Source: Cyanophora paradoxa
Lineage: Eukaryota > Glaucocystophyceae > Cyanophorales > Cyanophoraceae
Assembly: GCA_004431415.1 (NCBI GenBank)
Contig: QPMI01000017.1
Span: forward strand, 806,001 to 870,000
Direction of reading: 5' to 3'
Length of the DNA: 64,000 nucleotides
Positions 12,901 to 24,706 of this stretch are shown here, piece after piece (positions within the stretch are counted from its first letter, which is position 1; each line of letters opens with the position of its first letter). Both the position numbers and the translations under genes were made by a program. The notes beneath the pieces are model-generated. The model saw only the letters and a program-made list of their open reading frames with translations. It was not told the origin of the DNA and ran no database searches.

Positions 12901-14016
12901 CGGCGACGTCGCGGGACTCGCGGCCGCGGAGGCCTGCGCGGTCGGCGAGCTGTAGCGATGGCCGCGACGAGACGATGCCGGACATGCACATGTACGTATA
13001 CAGCGACTCTGCCAGCGAGCGGGCGACAGCCGCGGGCGGAACGTGCAGCTACGACCCAAGCTTAAGGCCGCGAACGGAAATCGATAGCCGCAAGACGTGT
13101 GTATCGTTTCGGGGCATCGACAGCGCCGGCCGCGAGATGGGTCTGCCGGCTGGCGCTTTAGCTAGTGCTGGTGCCGAAGGAGCTGCAACCGCGGAAACGC
13201 CGGCGCCACCCCGGTGCGTGCTATAGCTAGCGCTTCGCCTGCGTGTGTTGCCCCGCGTTCGCGGCCGTGCACGTGTTAGCTCGGCGGGCGCCAGCTGCGG
13301 CCGCGGCCGAGCGCCCCGCGCGGGCATCGTGCGCACATGCGCACCTCTATAAATCGTATATCGCCGCATGCATTCCGCCCGCCACCCAGCCTGCATATGC
13401 ATATATGACTGGCAGCCTGAGTCTTCGATTCGTCCCTGATCATCGTGTGGGCGGCGCCGCTGACGTCCAGCCCCTAAACCTATATATAGCTATTGCCCTC
13501 ACAGACGAGGCCCTGCGCGGCCCTAGCGCCCAGCACATCTTAGATCTAGATGAGCGAGATCTCATTGCGCATGCGCCCATGCGCGCGCTCGCTCTGATTC
13601 GGCTGCCCGCGCCTCTCCGCAGGGAGCACGCTTACGTGTCTGACGTCGACGGCGCCCTCGCAAGTGGCGCCGGCGCCGGCGCCGGCTGTGCAACGGCGGT
13701 GGAGACGGCCGATCCGGAGCCGAGCGCTGTGTCCTGCAGCTGCAGGCAACACCATTGCCGAAGCCGTCAGCGCCAGCCATACCTGTACATGTCAGGCGAA
13801 CGGCGTACGCGGACGCATACGCGGCGCGGGCGAGCGCCGTCCGGATCTGCGGCGGCACTAGCGGTCGTGCTCGCCATTGCGATGGTCTGGGCGCGAGCGG
13901 GCATCGCCGCTGCAATCAGTGCGCTCTGGCTGCCGCGGCCGCCGCTCCCGCCGCGCCGCCGCGCGCCGCCGCGCGCGCGAGAGAGAGAAAGAGAGCGCTG
14001 ACCCGCGCGGCCGCGT
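9933..14016. other. Gene-poor region before the kelch/REJ gene
   Basis: No frame here resembles a known family. 9990-10350 is relatively AT-rich. 10450-10549 has a perfect direct duplication (listed separately). 10750-14000 is GC-rich and unusually full of short palindromes (GCATATGC, GCGCGC, GGCGCCGGC, CGGCCG, TGATCA). A TATAAA lies at 13348-13353. A hydrophobic stretch is encoded near 13847-13945 (AALAVVLAIAMVWARAGI), which could be a signal anchor belonging to the gene that follows, but I cannot join it confidently. Undetected 5' exons of that gene are possible here. Confidence 0.4.
10450..10549. repeat. Two perfect 45-bp direct repeats, 55-bp period
   Basis: The 45-base sequence starting GTCCCGTCCGACCAAAGGGT and ending CACCAACTCCC occurs at 10450-10494 and again, unchanged, at 10505-10549. 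A 10-base spacer separates the copies. No coding frame of known type covers it. A third, shorter echo (GGGTGATCCCGTCCCGTCC) precedes the first copy at about 10438. Confidence 0.9.
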
Positions 14017-17000
14017 GACAGGCTACAAGATGAATGCCGTGGCCGTCTCCTCGGACGACAGAGTCACGGCGACGTACGCGGGCGCCGGCGCGCTCTACCG
14101 CAACTCGACGGGCGGGTGGAGCTTCTTCTTCGCCGGAGGATCCTACGACCCCGGCACTGGCACCACGTACCGCCAGGCTTTCGCTGCCGACTTCGGTGAG
14201 GCTCGGGCCCGCTGGCCCCGGGCCCTCGGCCGCCCGACGTCGATGCCGTGCGTCTGAGCGCTCTTCTGCAGATACGGGGACTTGGAGTCCGCTCGGCACG
14301 ACTCTCTCTTATGATGGCGAGAGGTGCGCGTGGGACGGCGGGACCAAAATATACTGCGCCGGTGCGGCCAAAATTTTACGCCCTCGGTTCCGCCGAAAGG
14401 CATCGTGACGTTAACTGGGCTGGCAGGAGGGAACCCCTCGTACACGGCCTTCACGCAGTATGACACGGGCGCGTCAACATTCACCTCGCTGACGGCCTTG
14501 CCATTCTCCGTGTCCAAGCACTGTGCGCATGCATATGCATGCGCGGTCGCGATCGGCGCCGGCGGCAGCGCACCGCACATGCGCATGCCGGCGCCTTGCA
14601 ATTGACCGCCGCCCGCCGCAGGCATGACCTTCTACGGCGGCCAGCTGTGGGTTCGTTCCTTTGCGCTCTCATCCTGCCGCGAGCGCTGCTGTGATCGTGA
14701 TGTGCAAACGTCGGAGCCGCGTGCAGCTGTTTGGCGGCACGGACTCATCCAACGCGGGGTACAACCACCTGAAGCGGTGAGTCCCCGGACCCTTGTCCTC
14801 GCGCTTCGCTGCCACCGGCAACTCGAATCGGTCTCCTGCATATCTTCTCGTCAATCACTGTCCGCAGCTGGACGGCGGCCGGCGGCTGGACAGACGCGAT
14901 TGCCAACGGGAATGCCATGATCTCCAAGCGCTACGACATGGCATGCGCAAAAATAGGTGCGCATGCGCTGAATCGGCGCGCCGGCTCAGCGGCTCTCCTG
15001 CTAACGTTGCCGCCTCCGATATCGGGTTGGGTACCGCGGCCGGTGGGACACAGGTAGCAAGTGGTACTTCAGCGGAGGAGAGCTTACCACTAATGAGGCG
15101 AACATCTAGTGAGCCGACTCCTCTCCTATTGCAGTCTCGCCCCACTTCGCTTACGAGCGATCTTCGCACGTCGTGATTAGCGCGGTCGATCTCGCGAATA
15201 CGGCCGCCGGCATCGTCCTCGTATCGAGTTCTGCGGCCCTCACCGATGGTTACATTATCCAGTGGTCCCCTCCCTGGCCCGCTGGCAGCATAACGTTCTC
15301 CGGGCACATTCTGGCCGCCTGCAACGGCATGCTGGTTCTCATCGCGCAGCAGCTCCATCCGGTTCTGGTGCGCGTTCTATTCAGCCATATATATAGCTTG
15401 GAATTCTGCCCTAGAGCTGCACAAAGCTAATGCTGACGTTAATTGGCCTTGTGCTCAGGTTGATCCGGCTAGTGCGCACCTTTACATGTCGACCAGCGTG
15501 CGCATGGCTCGTGTCGCGTGCTCACCGCGCGCGCAGCCGGCAGAGTCTACGGCCGGGAGAGCTTCGTCCATGACAGCTTCCAGTGGCCGAAGAACGCGGC
15601 CTACGACTCTGACAACGACACCTGTGCAATGTGCGTGCGCGCGCGCGCTCGAGCGCACGTTGTTGAACGCTTCCTCTCCCGGCCCGTTTCAACTCAAGCG
15701 GACCCTCAGATTTGCAGTCAGCGGCGGGATCGGTAACTACGCGTCGACGCCCAGTCACGCCTTTAACTCACCTCACGCCTTCAAGATATCCGGTTCGAGC
15801 GTAGTTGTGAACATTGCCAATCGTTCATGATCGATATCACACCGTTTCTTGATCATTTCTTGTCTGGTCAGTGAGCGCGGTACCCAACCCGGCCACGCGT
15901 CCAGGTGATTCCTGCCCGCGACCAGCCGCAATTTACTTGTATGAACCCGTCGTGCCACAGTTGTGCACAGTTTGGCTTTGCGAGAAATTTCGACTACTGG
16001 ATACCCGACTGTGGGGGCTCTATTCATATCCGGGGGGGCTATGTACCGCGACTCAGCAGGCCGACTGAACTTCCTCACCGTGGGCGGGTCTGCATCTTGT
16101 CAAATGCATTCCTTCGGACTGCGTCTTCCAAGGAAACGCGTTGTGCCGATTACTCTGTTCCGAATCGCAGGGTAGACTCTGGGGATCAGCCTCAAACTGC
16201 AATCTGGAGGACAGACGTCGAGACGGGCGTGACGACAGCCTTCGGCGCATCGCTGAGTGCTGCGGCCCATTCGCAGAGCTGCGCGTGGGATGGCGGCGAC
16301 GGCGTGTGGTGCACAGGTCCGTGCTAGAAATGTCAATTAGACCGAGCATTCTAAAATATCGCATCTACCGGTTTCTACTAGCTGTAGTACCGTGAAGCTT
16401 TGGATTCGTCGAAATATTATAAATAATCGAAAATTCTGCCCACTCACATTTACGCGTACGGTGCGCAGGTGGCGCGACTGCTTATCCTGGGCCCGGAACC
16501 TCTGCGTCCTACAAGATCAGCCTCGCCTCCCCCGCAGTCGCTGCCCAAGCCAACATGCCGTTCTCTTCCAAGCTACACTGTGCGATCTGCCCGCCGCTGC
16601 ATGCAAATGCGCGCGTGCAGCTCTTGACAGCGTCACCTTTGGGGCCACGGCAGGTACCACGGCACACGGGGGCGCTCTGTGGGTCCGTTTATTTGCGCGG
16701 AGAACGTCTTGATCTTTGATTTCACCTTGCAATCTTCATATCAGCCACCCCTTTTACTGAACGTCGCTCCACTGTACGCGTGCAGTTGTTCGGGGGCACT
16801 GTCACTGACTTGGCCAACTTTAACCACCTCTGGCGGTTCGTTCCCTGTGGTGTGCCCAGGTGTCGTGCACCAGGTTTTAGATGCGATTGTTTTTATCTGC
16901 AGAATGGACTTCACAACGTTAGCTTGGACAAATCCTATTCTGGACGGTAACACGCAGATCTCGCGGCGTCGCGGGGCGGGATGCGCGAGGATCGGTGCGC

Positions 17001-20000
17001 GCGCGCTGTGCCTGACTCTGCCTGGTGCCACATCTCTCGCCCGGCAACGCAATCGCCGCAGGTAGCAAGTGGTACATTGCCGCTGGGGAGGACTTTTTGA
17101 AAGACGCTCGCGTCATTTAGTGCGTTAAAAATCTCGCTGCAGCTGGATCCGCCTATAAACGCAAGCTAAAGCCAGGATCATGCATGAACCCTGTCTGAAG
17201 AGTTGCGCTCCGCAGTGCAATTGACCTGACCAACACCGCGAGGGGCTTCTACGTCGTCACGCGCTCAAGCCTCTTCTCAGACGTGTATCAGCCCCCATTG
17301 GCACCGTATCGTCCGGCCTGGCCTCCAAAAATGCTGGGCGGCGCCCTGCTTGCGTGCAACGGTATTCAAGTCCTGCTGTCATAACCTTATGGCCTTGAAG
17401 CCTGCGCTCTCATAATCATGCGCACCTGCACTTAGGCTCGCTACTGAATATTGCGGAAGGCCACTACCCTTCGTTGGTGTGCTTCAGAACAAAGCGCTCT
17501 AATAATCATGATCATATAGATATGCATGTTTCCGTTTCCTAACAAAGCTACCAGATCGACCCGAATACTGGCACCGTGCACAGTTTCCGGACAGGAACGC
17601 TAGTTTTGGATGCGGGCATGTTCTTTCCCAGCCCAACCTTCCCGATGTACGGCTCTGCGGATGATGACGTCGGCTGCAATATGTGAGAGTCCCACCTAGC
17701 TATATAGCGCCGCTTTTGTCTTTTCAGCTTCCTCTTGAGGGGGCTCCTCAGATTTTTGGGAGGTGGCGTTCTTTTCGAGTATGAGAGCTTCTCCTTGAAC
17801 TCTCGCCTATTACTCCTCTCCAGTGCGTTTGATCGCTATGATGAGCCTGCTTTTCTGCGCATTGACCAAACGCAAACGGCTCGCAGTGTCAACCAAACCG
17901 GTATTAACCTACAACGTCACGATGACGTCTCGGGCCCAAGGAACGACCACCGGAAGAGACGGATCCACCGCAGTGCTGTTCACTTCGGCGGCGGGTCGGT
18001 ACCTCGCGACGTTCGGCGGCTACAACCCGACGAGGCTGCACAACACCGAAGTGGAGATTTTGAACCTCGGTCCGCTCAGTCTAGGCCTCGCGATTTAATA
18101 AGTTGCGCATGCCCTCGAATCCTGTTGCCTGACGAAACTTCGAATTCTACAGCGACGGACGCGTGGGCGCCGTACACAGCTAACGCCGCCACGGCTGCGC
18201 TGAGCGCGCTGCTTCCGAACGGCCTAAATAAAGCGATGTGCGCCTACGACGGAAGCCAGTACGTCTACTGCGCCGGTGAGCGACGTTGGCGCCGAACGAC
18301 CCGTGCCACCACGAGTCCAACCACTTTGCAGGCGGATTCGGCAATGGCGTATACTACAACAAGTTTTGGCGCGTCCCGACGACCCTGCCCTTGAACACGG
18401 TCGAATCACTTCCGAAGTGCGCCAATGTCACAGAGCTGGAGACCGAATCTAGATCTAGCGTGCCGAGCTCGAAATCAGCACATCTGATCATGACGACGCT
18501 GTCTTGCTTTCGCAGTCTGCCCCAGAACCGAGCAGGCGGCTGTGCGTATCTAGACGCAAAAGCGCTCTCGCGGTCTCGCGCTACTATGCCGTTCTGACTC
18601 AGTTTTGAAAATCAGGTGCGACAATCTGGAACAATTTCTTTTGGGTCAGTGCTGATTTTTGCATGAGCGTAATGAAATATTGTGAGAGACGGCATTTATT
18701 CGTTTGCTGTTCGAGCAGGTGGTCCAAGGAATCAACTTGGCCGCCACGTTGAACACGCGGAATGATCTAATCAGGTGCGCATGGACGCACTCGAAAGTGC
18801 CTCCTGATCTAGCGTGATTATATATATTCGATATCAGATATAGTCTCGCCGGCGCCCCCGGTGGGACCTGGTCGACAATCATCTCGGACGGGTCGGACCG
18901 GGTCATGTCGCACCGGTACCTTGCCTCCTGCGCGCTGATCGGTGCGTCGCGCACACTGCGAGCGGACCTTCTCGCAAGTGCCCCTGCGGTACTTCAAAAC
19001 GAGCGTGAGCTGCTGTCGCAGGGAGCAAGTGGTACATGTCGGGGGGCGTCCAGTTCGTGGCTAACACGCTCACCACCTTGTCCGAGCAACACGCTATCTA
19101 GTAAGAACTAATACTTACACTTTTTTGCGCCATGGATGTTTACCTGGCTCTTGCCGCCAGCTACGTCGATTTGGCGAATCCGACGGCGGGCTACCGTCTC
19201 CTGACCAACTCCCCCAAACTGACCCGCCACTTCACGGGATCGGCCTTTTTTTCGGGGACAAACAACTACGGCTCAGTGATGGGCGTCTGCAACGGCACGC
19301 TGCTTCACGTGCAGACCTCGCAAGTGAACAGCGGAATCCCCACCGTGCATTTCTGGCCGACGGTGGTCAATCCTGCAGGTGGGATGGCGCCAGAAGAAAT
19401 GTATAGCGTCATTGCTGATCATTCAGGACGCACCCCGACTGCAGACGGTCATGTTTACAGTGCAGACGCGTCCAGCTTGATCGTCTCCGGCGAGTTTGGG
19501 GCGCCGCTGTACTTCAGCCCGGCATCCGCCGGAAGCGGCGACGACTGCAAGCTGTGCGTTCCGCAATCGCAATATTCATGTTCCCTTAGCAATGTTCCCT
19601 TATTATTATTTGGTTGCAGATACGCCGTCGGGGGCGTTCTTGGGGGCGCTACTCAGACCTGGCCCAGCGTCGTTCGCGAGTTTTCCGGTGAGCCAGCCAT
19701 CCGTTTGAATGCCGGTCGGCTGCACTTGACGCACGTGCACGTGGCTGCAGCCGTCCGGTTTGTTCCGACGCCCACGCCGACTCCCAGCGCTTCGCCGTCG
19801 CCGTCGCCTTCCCCCAGCCCGTCGCCCTCGCCCTCGCCGTCGCCCAGCCCCTCGAGCTCGCCGTCCCCCAGCCCCTCCCCAAGCCCCTCCCCGTCTCCCT
19901 CCGCCCTCCCTCCCATCGGGCCGTCCCCTACCCCCTCCTTCGCCCCTCCTGCCCCCGGCGCAACGCCAACTCCGTCCCCGTCCCCGTCTCCGTCCCTCGT

Positions 20001-23000
20001 TGCGGCCCTGCCGAGGTCCGATCCGACGCAATCCGCCCCCGACGCTCTCGTGCGGGCGCGCTCCCGACGCCCCCGCAGCCTGGCGAACATCCGCGTCCTC
20101 GCGGGCGTCTCGGGCGACGGGCGGGTCGCCCTCCCGACTGCCGCCGTCGTCCTCGCGCCCCCCGCCTTCGTCGGTGACCGCTGCTCCGCGATCGCGTGTC
20201 CGCCCCAGCTTCTCTGAGCTCGCGCCCCGCGCAGTGGACGCCATCCTGTCGGCTTCGAGCTCGAATTCGTCGCTGGTGCGGTCTCGCGGATTGCTCGGCG
20301 GCGCCGGGCTTCCCCCGTACCTGTGCACCTGGCGCCAGCTCTCGGGGCCAGCCGTCATCTCCGGCAACCTGTCGACGCCGATTCTTAACGTGTCCGGGCG
20401 GGCGATCGCGATCGCCGCGGGCGTCCTGCCGGTCCGCTTCTCCTTCGGCCTGACCGTCGTGGACGCCGCGACGGGCCGCACGGAAAGCGGCTCCTTCCCC
20501 TTCGTCACCTTTGTCGCCCCGGGTGCGCCATCTGTCGTCTTTGTCTCTCTCTGGTCGTTGTTTTGACGCCGACGCCCGCGGGCGGTCCCACCAGTGACCA
20601 TGGTGGACCTTCTGCTTCCCAACGGAACGCTGCCCAAGCCCGTCACCATCACCGTCAACATCAACATCCGGGTGCAGGTGAATCTCAATCTCAAGACGTT
20701 TTCGCGCGTATGTGGAGGGTCCTGCGTTGGCCGTCGGTTTACAGGGGCGCAACGCGCAGGTCGAGGTAGTGGCCGCTCTCGCGCTCACGGACGGCGGGGC
20801 GGGGAGCGTCGACGTCGTGCCGAGCGGCACTCGCGCCACGTCCGGTTCCGGCGAGCCCTTCGTCGCCCCGGGGTGCGACCGGAGCCTCTCCTCGAGCTCT
20901 GTAATATATACGTTCTCAGCGCGCACGCGCGCTCTTGCTCTCGCGCTCGCGCGGCGCAGGCAGCCGATCGAGTTCGAGCTGGCGGGCCTGCCGGACCTCT
21001 CCGCCTACGCCCCCATCGCCGCCGAAGTCTTCCGCTACGCCTCCGGTGCCTCTGCCGCCTACTCGCGATCGCCGGCCCATCCCTCACGCCCTCCATGGCC
21101 ACTCACCGCACGCGGGCCGGCAGCCCTGTACCGGGCGCTCGACGACGTTCTAATCGCGAACCTGACGGTCCTCGCCCCAACCCTGCCCCGCAACGGCCGC
21201 GCCGCAGTCCTCCTTCCGTCAACCGTGCGCACGCTTATAGTAACCGTATCGCGCGCCATTAGCAAGAGCTCTGGCAACGTTAACCAATCTCTCCTTTAAT
21301 TTCGCATCAGATTCCGACTGGAATGTACAGGATGCGCATCGCGGTGAGCCCGTCTCGCGCAACTCTAAGTTTCGCTCGTTCTCTTTTCCTCATGGGGCAT
21401 GGCTCGGCCAGCTGCTGGGCCGCGACGGGGTCGACTTCGTCTTCGGGAAGGCGCCTGTGAACGCCACCGCCTCCAACTCGACCGCCCCGAACGCGACGGC
21501 GGGCGGGCGGCGGCGGCGCGAGCTCCTCCAGAGCGTCCCCGTGCGCCGTTTCTTCGGTGGCAAACCGCTCTTACGAGTGCCACTGACACTCCATCGGCGC
21601 GAAATTCGAAGGGGTTCGGGCTGGTGATCGCGTCGGGCACGAGCGCGCCCTTCCGCGTGCGGCCGGCGATACGGGGCGACCCGGAGCTCGCCGCAGCCGC
21701 CGCGAAGGTGCCCAGACGGCCCATGGCCATGCATTCCCGCTGATGCAACGCCGTACACGTGCTCACTCCGACCTCGCCAGGCAATCACGACCATGACTGC
21801 CGGTCTGCTGAATTCATTTTGCATTCTTGCCTGCGCTCCGAGCTCACGATCGCGTATTATGATTACGCGCCATCGACAGTCTCGTTGGGGCTCGCGGCCG
21901 CTCTCGGGATGGCGCAAGGCCCCCTGGGGCTCGCCGGCACCGCCCTGTCCCCATTCGGCACTGCCGGCGCTGCCGCGGCTGGGATGCTCGGCGGCGCGGC
22001 CGGCGGAGCGGCGGGGGCGCTCGGCGGCGCGGCGGGGGCGGGCGGGGCGCTGGCCGGGGGGCCGGGCGGAGCGCTCGCGTCGATGGCGACCAGCGGCGGC
22101 CTCGGGGCGAAGGCGGTCATCAACTCCGCCCAGTTCGCCTGTGCGCGCTTAAGCTTCCCTTACCCGGTCCGCCCGTCCATCCGTCCGTCCGTCCTAACGC
22201 CCCTTCGCCCGAAGACTTCTCCTCGTACTACAACGGCCTGAACTCGGCGTACTACAACATGAGCCAGGTGCGCTCGAGCTAGCTATAGCTCCGGCCACTC
22301 GAAAGCGCGCTTCTTCCGACGACGATGGCGACGCGCAGGGGCTCGCGTGGACGCTGCTCTACTTCCCGCTGCCCTTCCGCATCGCCACCAGCGGGCGGCC
22401 ACGCTTCGTCGACCCCCCGCCGCGCTCCACGCCCGCACCCGCGCTGGCTGCCGGCCGCGGGCGCGCCCTCCTCGCGGCGCGCGACATCGCCGGCAACGAG
22501 GCCTCCGAGCACGCCTGCGAGATGCTCCAGATGAGGCGCGTCGCCGCTACCGCCGATCCTGATCGACTTGCGTCGAAGTGATCTCTGACACGCGCGCCCC
22601 GCAGCCTCCTTTGGACCGGCGTCTGCATGGCTGGGGTTCGTTGACACTTTCAGCCATCCCATGCCCCTCTGATTCATCGACCCCTCTGATTCGACTGCGT
22701 GTTCCCCGCGCCCCGGCCCGCGCAGCTCTCCGTCCTCCAGATCGTGGCCTTCTACGCGTGGCGCGAGTACCGCAAGCGGCGCCCCTCCCGCGACCTCCGC
22801 TTCCCCCGCGCCCAGATCATCCTCATCTACACCACCGCCGAGGGTCCGAGCCCGAGCCCGCGCGCGGCTGAGACGGCGCCGCGCCTGCGTTTCCGAACTC
22901 GAGCCTCGCTTTGCGCAGGCTTCCTGATCGCCACGATGATGACCGCCTACTTCGACGGTGCGAGCCCGTCGAGCCCGTCCAAGCGCGTGGGGCCGGCGCC

Positions 23001-24706
23001 GGCGCTCACGTTGGGCCCGCCCGCCCCGGGTGCGCGCGCGCAGCCGGGTGGTGGGGCCTCACGGCGGCCATCTTGCTGGTCGCCCTCGGCGGCCTCCTCG
23101 TCGGCATCGTCCTCTTCGTCTCCTGGAAGGCCCGCGCTCCATTTTGCATGAGCTCGGTCTTCAGCTGAGACCGGCGCAGCTCTACAAGCACGGGCCGTCC
23201 ATCTTCGAGGAGGCCGAGCCGGTTCGTTCGCCTCTGCCTCGACCGGCCCCGCGCGCGCGGCCGCCGGCGTTGTCGGAGGCTCACGCGCGCTGCTCTGGCA
23301 GGAGCCGCCGTTCAGGGAGCGGCTCAAGGAGGCGCGGGAGGAGCGCGGGCCGGGCGCGTGGGGCGCCGTCCGGGCCTACGTGGACGCCACCTGGGACTGG
23401 CTCTTCCGGTGCGCCGCCCTCGGCCCCGGCCCGTCCCAATCAGCCGCCCTTCCCGGCTGACTCCAAGCGCGATTCGTTTTAGCGAGTTCGGCGAGTGGAA
23501 GGTGCGAGGCCGCGTCCAGACAACGCAACTTGGCAATCGCGCTCACAATTGCAACGTGCTGACGCGCGTCGCGGGGGCGCGTGAACAGATCAACGTGCAG
23601 CAGGCGGAGCTGGAGCAGGAGCGCCGCAGCCTCTTCACGCGCTACCGCTTCCGCGTCGCCTTTGCCGTCTTCTTCGTCTCCTGTGCGCCCCCCGACTTCG
23701 AACTCGAATTTATTTGGGGTTCCGCGACGAGGCACCGCCGTGTTCACTGTGGGCGAGCAGACCGGTACGGCGGCGGCGGGTTCGTCTTCGGCGTGTGGTC
23801 CGTGCTTACTCGCGTGTTCTGCTTCGCCGGCGGCTTTGTTGAGTTTAGTCTCTGCCAGGGACGTCTTCCGGAAGATCTTCAACGCCGTCCTCTCCGCCTT
23901 CCTCCTCTCCGAGGACCCCTTCTCCGACGTCGCCTCCGCCCAGGCCCGCTACCCCCCCCCCCCCCCCCCCCCCCCTGGTTTCCGCTTTGTGACAGCTGCG
24001 TGCGGGCGCGGGCAGACGGGGGCGGCGGTGGCGATCACCGTCGTGGAGATCGTCTGGGTGGTCGCCGCGCAGCCCTTCATGTGCGAACGAAGCTCCCTCC
24101 AGCACCTGAACCTTCGACGGCGCCCTCGCTGACGGCCCCGGCCGGCAGGACGCGGTACGACGCGGCGCTGACGGCGGTCATGGACGCGATGGACGTACCC
24201 ATCCTCCTCCTCCTCCTCTCGGCGCGCCGCCCCTCCCGCCCCTTAGCTTCGGCTCGCGCCGCTGAGAGAGTGGCGGGCGGGGGGCGGGCAGGCGTCGCGG
24301 CTGGACGTGGAGGACCCGGCGGCGACGGAGGCGATCAACACGGCCGTCTACCTCAACCTCGCGAAGAGCGCCCTCCTCCTCCTCGACCAGCTCATCGCCT
24401 CCTGGCCCCTCTTCGTGGTCAGCGGTCTAGATCTGGCAGCTGGTCGCGCCGTCCGCTGCGCCCCGCCCCGTTATTGATCGATATCGCGATCGCGCGCAGC
24501 TGGGGTGGGAGAAGCTGCGGGGCCTGGCGCAGCGGGCCCTGGGCGACCCCATCGGGAGGCGGGGCCGGCCCGAGGAGGAGGAGGGGGAGGGGGACGACCC
24601 CGAGAAGCCTGGCGACCCCGAGAAGGGCGGGGCGGACCCGAAGCGCAGAGAGGCGGGCATCCGCCCCGTGCACGGCCGCGGCCGCGCCCCCGTCATCCGC
24701 CTCTAG
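14017..24706 (+). CDS. Giant kelch-like / REJ-type multi-pass membrane protein
   Basis: A large modular cell-surface protein. The N-terminal part has three long kelch-like modules with recurring signatures (CAWDGG..CxG; FGGT; SKWYxxx[18 protein letters not shown]), suggesting beta-propeller folds. A (P,S,T)-rich stalk follows (19765-20000) in the same frame as the end of module 3. Next comes a PKD/REJ-like region: [32 protein letters not shown] and [12 protein letters not shown] (about 20230-20520) match the receptor-for-egg-jelly/K319 pattern. A Gly/Ala-rich linker (21890-22120) leads to hydrophobic segments: [21 protein letters not shown] (about 23060), [24 protein letters not shown] and PILLLLL. 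The charged tail ends [11 protein letters not shown] with TAG at 24704-24706. Many small introns interrupt it. The start is uncertain: 14017 follows an acceptor, so 5' exons are missing. It is polycystin-1-like in layout, but I see no clear PLAT domain or polycystin channel pore. Adhesion or mechanosensing is inference. Confidence 0.6.
14035..15900 (+). repeat. Kelch-like module 1 of 3
   Basis: First copy of a repeated protein module. Landmarks in order: [18 protein letters not shown] (14090), [13 protein letters not shown] (14329), [10 protein letters not shown] (14624), [16 protein letters not shown] (14728), [10 protein letters not shown]-type motif (about 15055), then an intron from about 15111 to 15180, [11 protein letters not shown] (15181) and ACNG (15319). 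The same landmarks recur about 1.95 kb downstream in modules 2 and 3. Confidence 0.7.
15901..17750 (+). repeat. Kelch-like module 2 of 3
   Basis: Second copy. Landmarks: [16 protein letters not shown] (16038), [13 protein letters not shown] (16279), AHGGALWV (16664), [20 protein letters not shown] (about 16785), [20 protein letters not shown] (spliced, about 16980-17100), then an intron with donor GTGCGT at about 17120 and acceptor CGCAG at 17214, [15 protein letters not shown] (17215) and ACNG (17352). The intron before Y(A)xDLxNT falls in the same codon phase as in modules 1 and 3. Confidence 0.7.
17751..19690 (+). repeat. Kelch-like module 3 of 3
   Basis: Third copy. Landmarks: [19 protein letters not shown] (17970), [14 protein letters not shown] (18236), [15 protein letters not shown] (18330), [12 protein letters not shown] (18718), [12 protein letters not shown] (spliced, about 19030), intron with donor GTAAGA at 19102 and acceptor CCAG at about 19161, [14 protein letters not shown] (19162), VCNG (19287), and [16 protein letters not shown] spliced over 19554-19620. 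It runs directly into the Pro/Ser stalk. Confidence 0.7.
19765..20000 (+). repeat. Pro/Ser/Thr-rich stalk repeat
   Basis: Simple coding repeat of the dipeptide Ser-Pro with some Thr-Pro ([15 protein letters not shown] and onward), interrupted once by [20 protein letters not shown]. It resembles Hyp-rich extended spacers of algal and plant surface glycoproteins, where Ser/Hyp are O-glycosylated. It separates the kelch-like head from the REJ-like region. Confidence 0.85.
23952..23975. repeat. Poly-C tract (24 C) in an intron
   Basis: Uninterrupted run of 24 cytosines in an intron of the REJ-type gene, close to an exon end. Similar runs sit in introns or gaps of other genes in this window. Confidence 0.9.

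Noticed and set aside
10894-13226. Several 100-200 codon open frames in GC-rich DNA between the kinase and the kelch/REJ gene
   Set aside because: No family resemblance, no consistent splice joins, and overlapping open frames on both strands as expected from GC content.
15105-19105. In-frame stop codons ending each kelch-like module (TAG after NI, VI and AI)
   Set aside because: Each TAG overlaps a donor (TA|GTGAGC, TA|GTGCGT, TA|GTAAGA), and splicing to the next acceptor restores IY-xDLxNT in all three modules.
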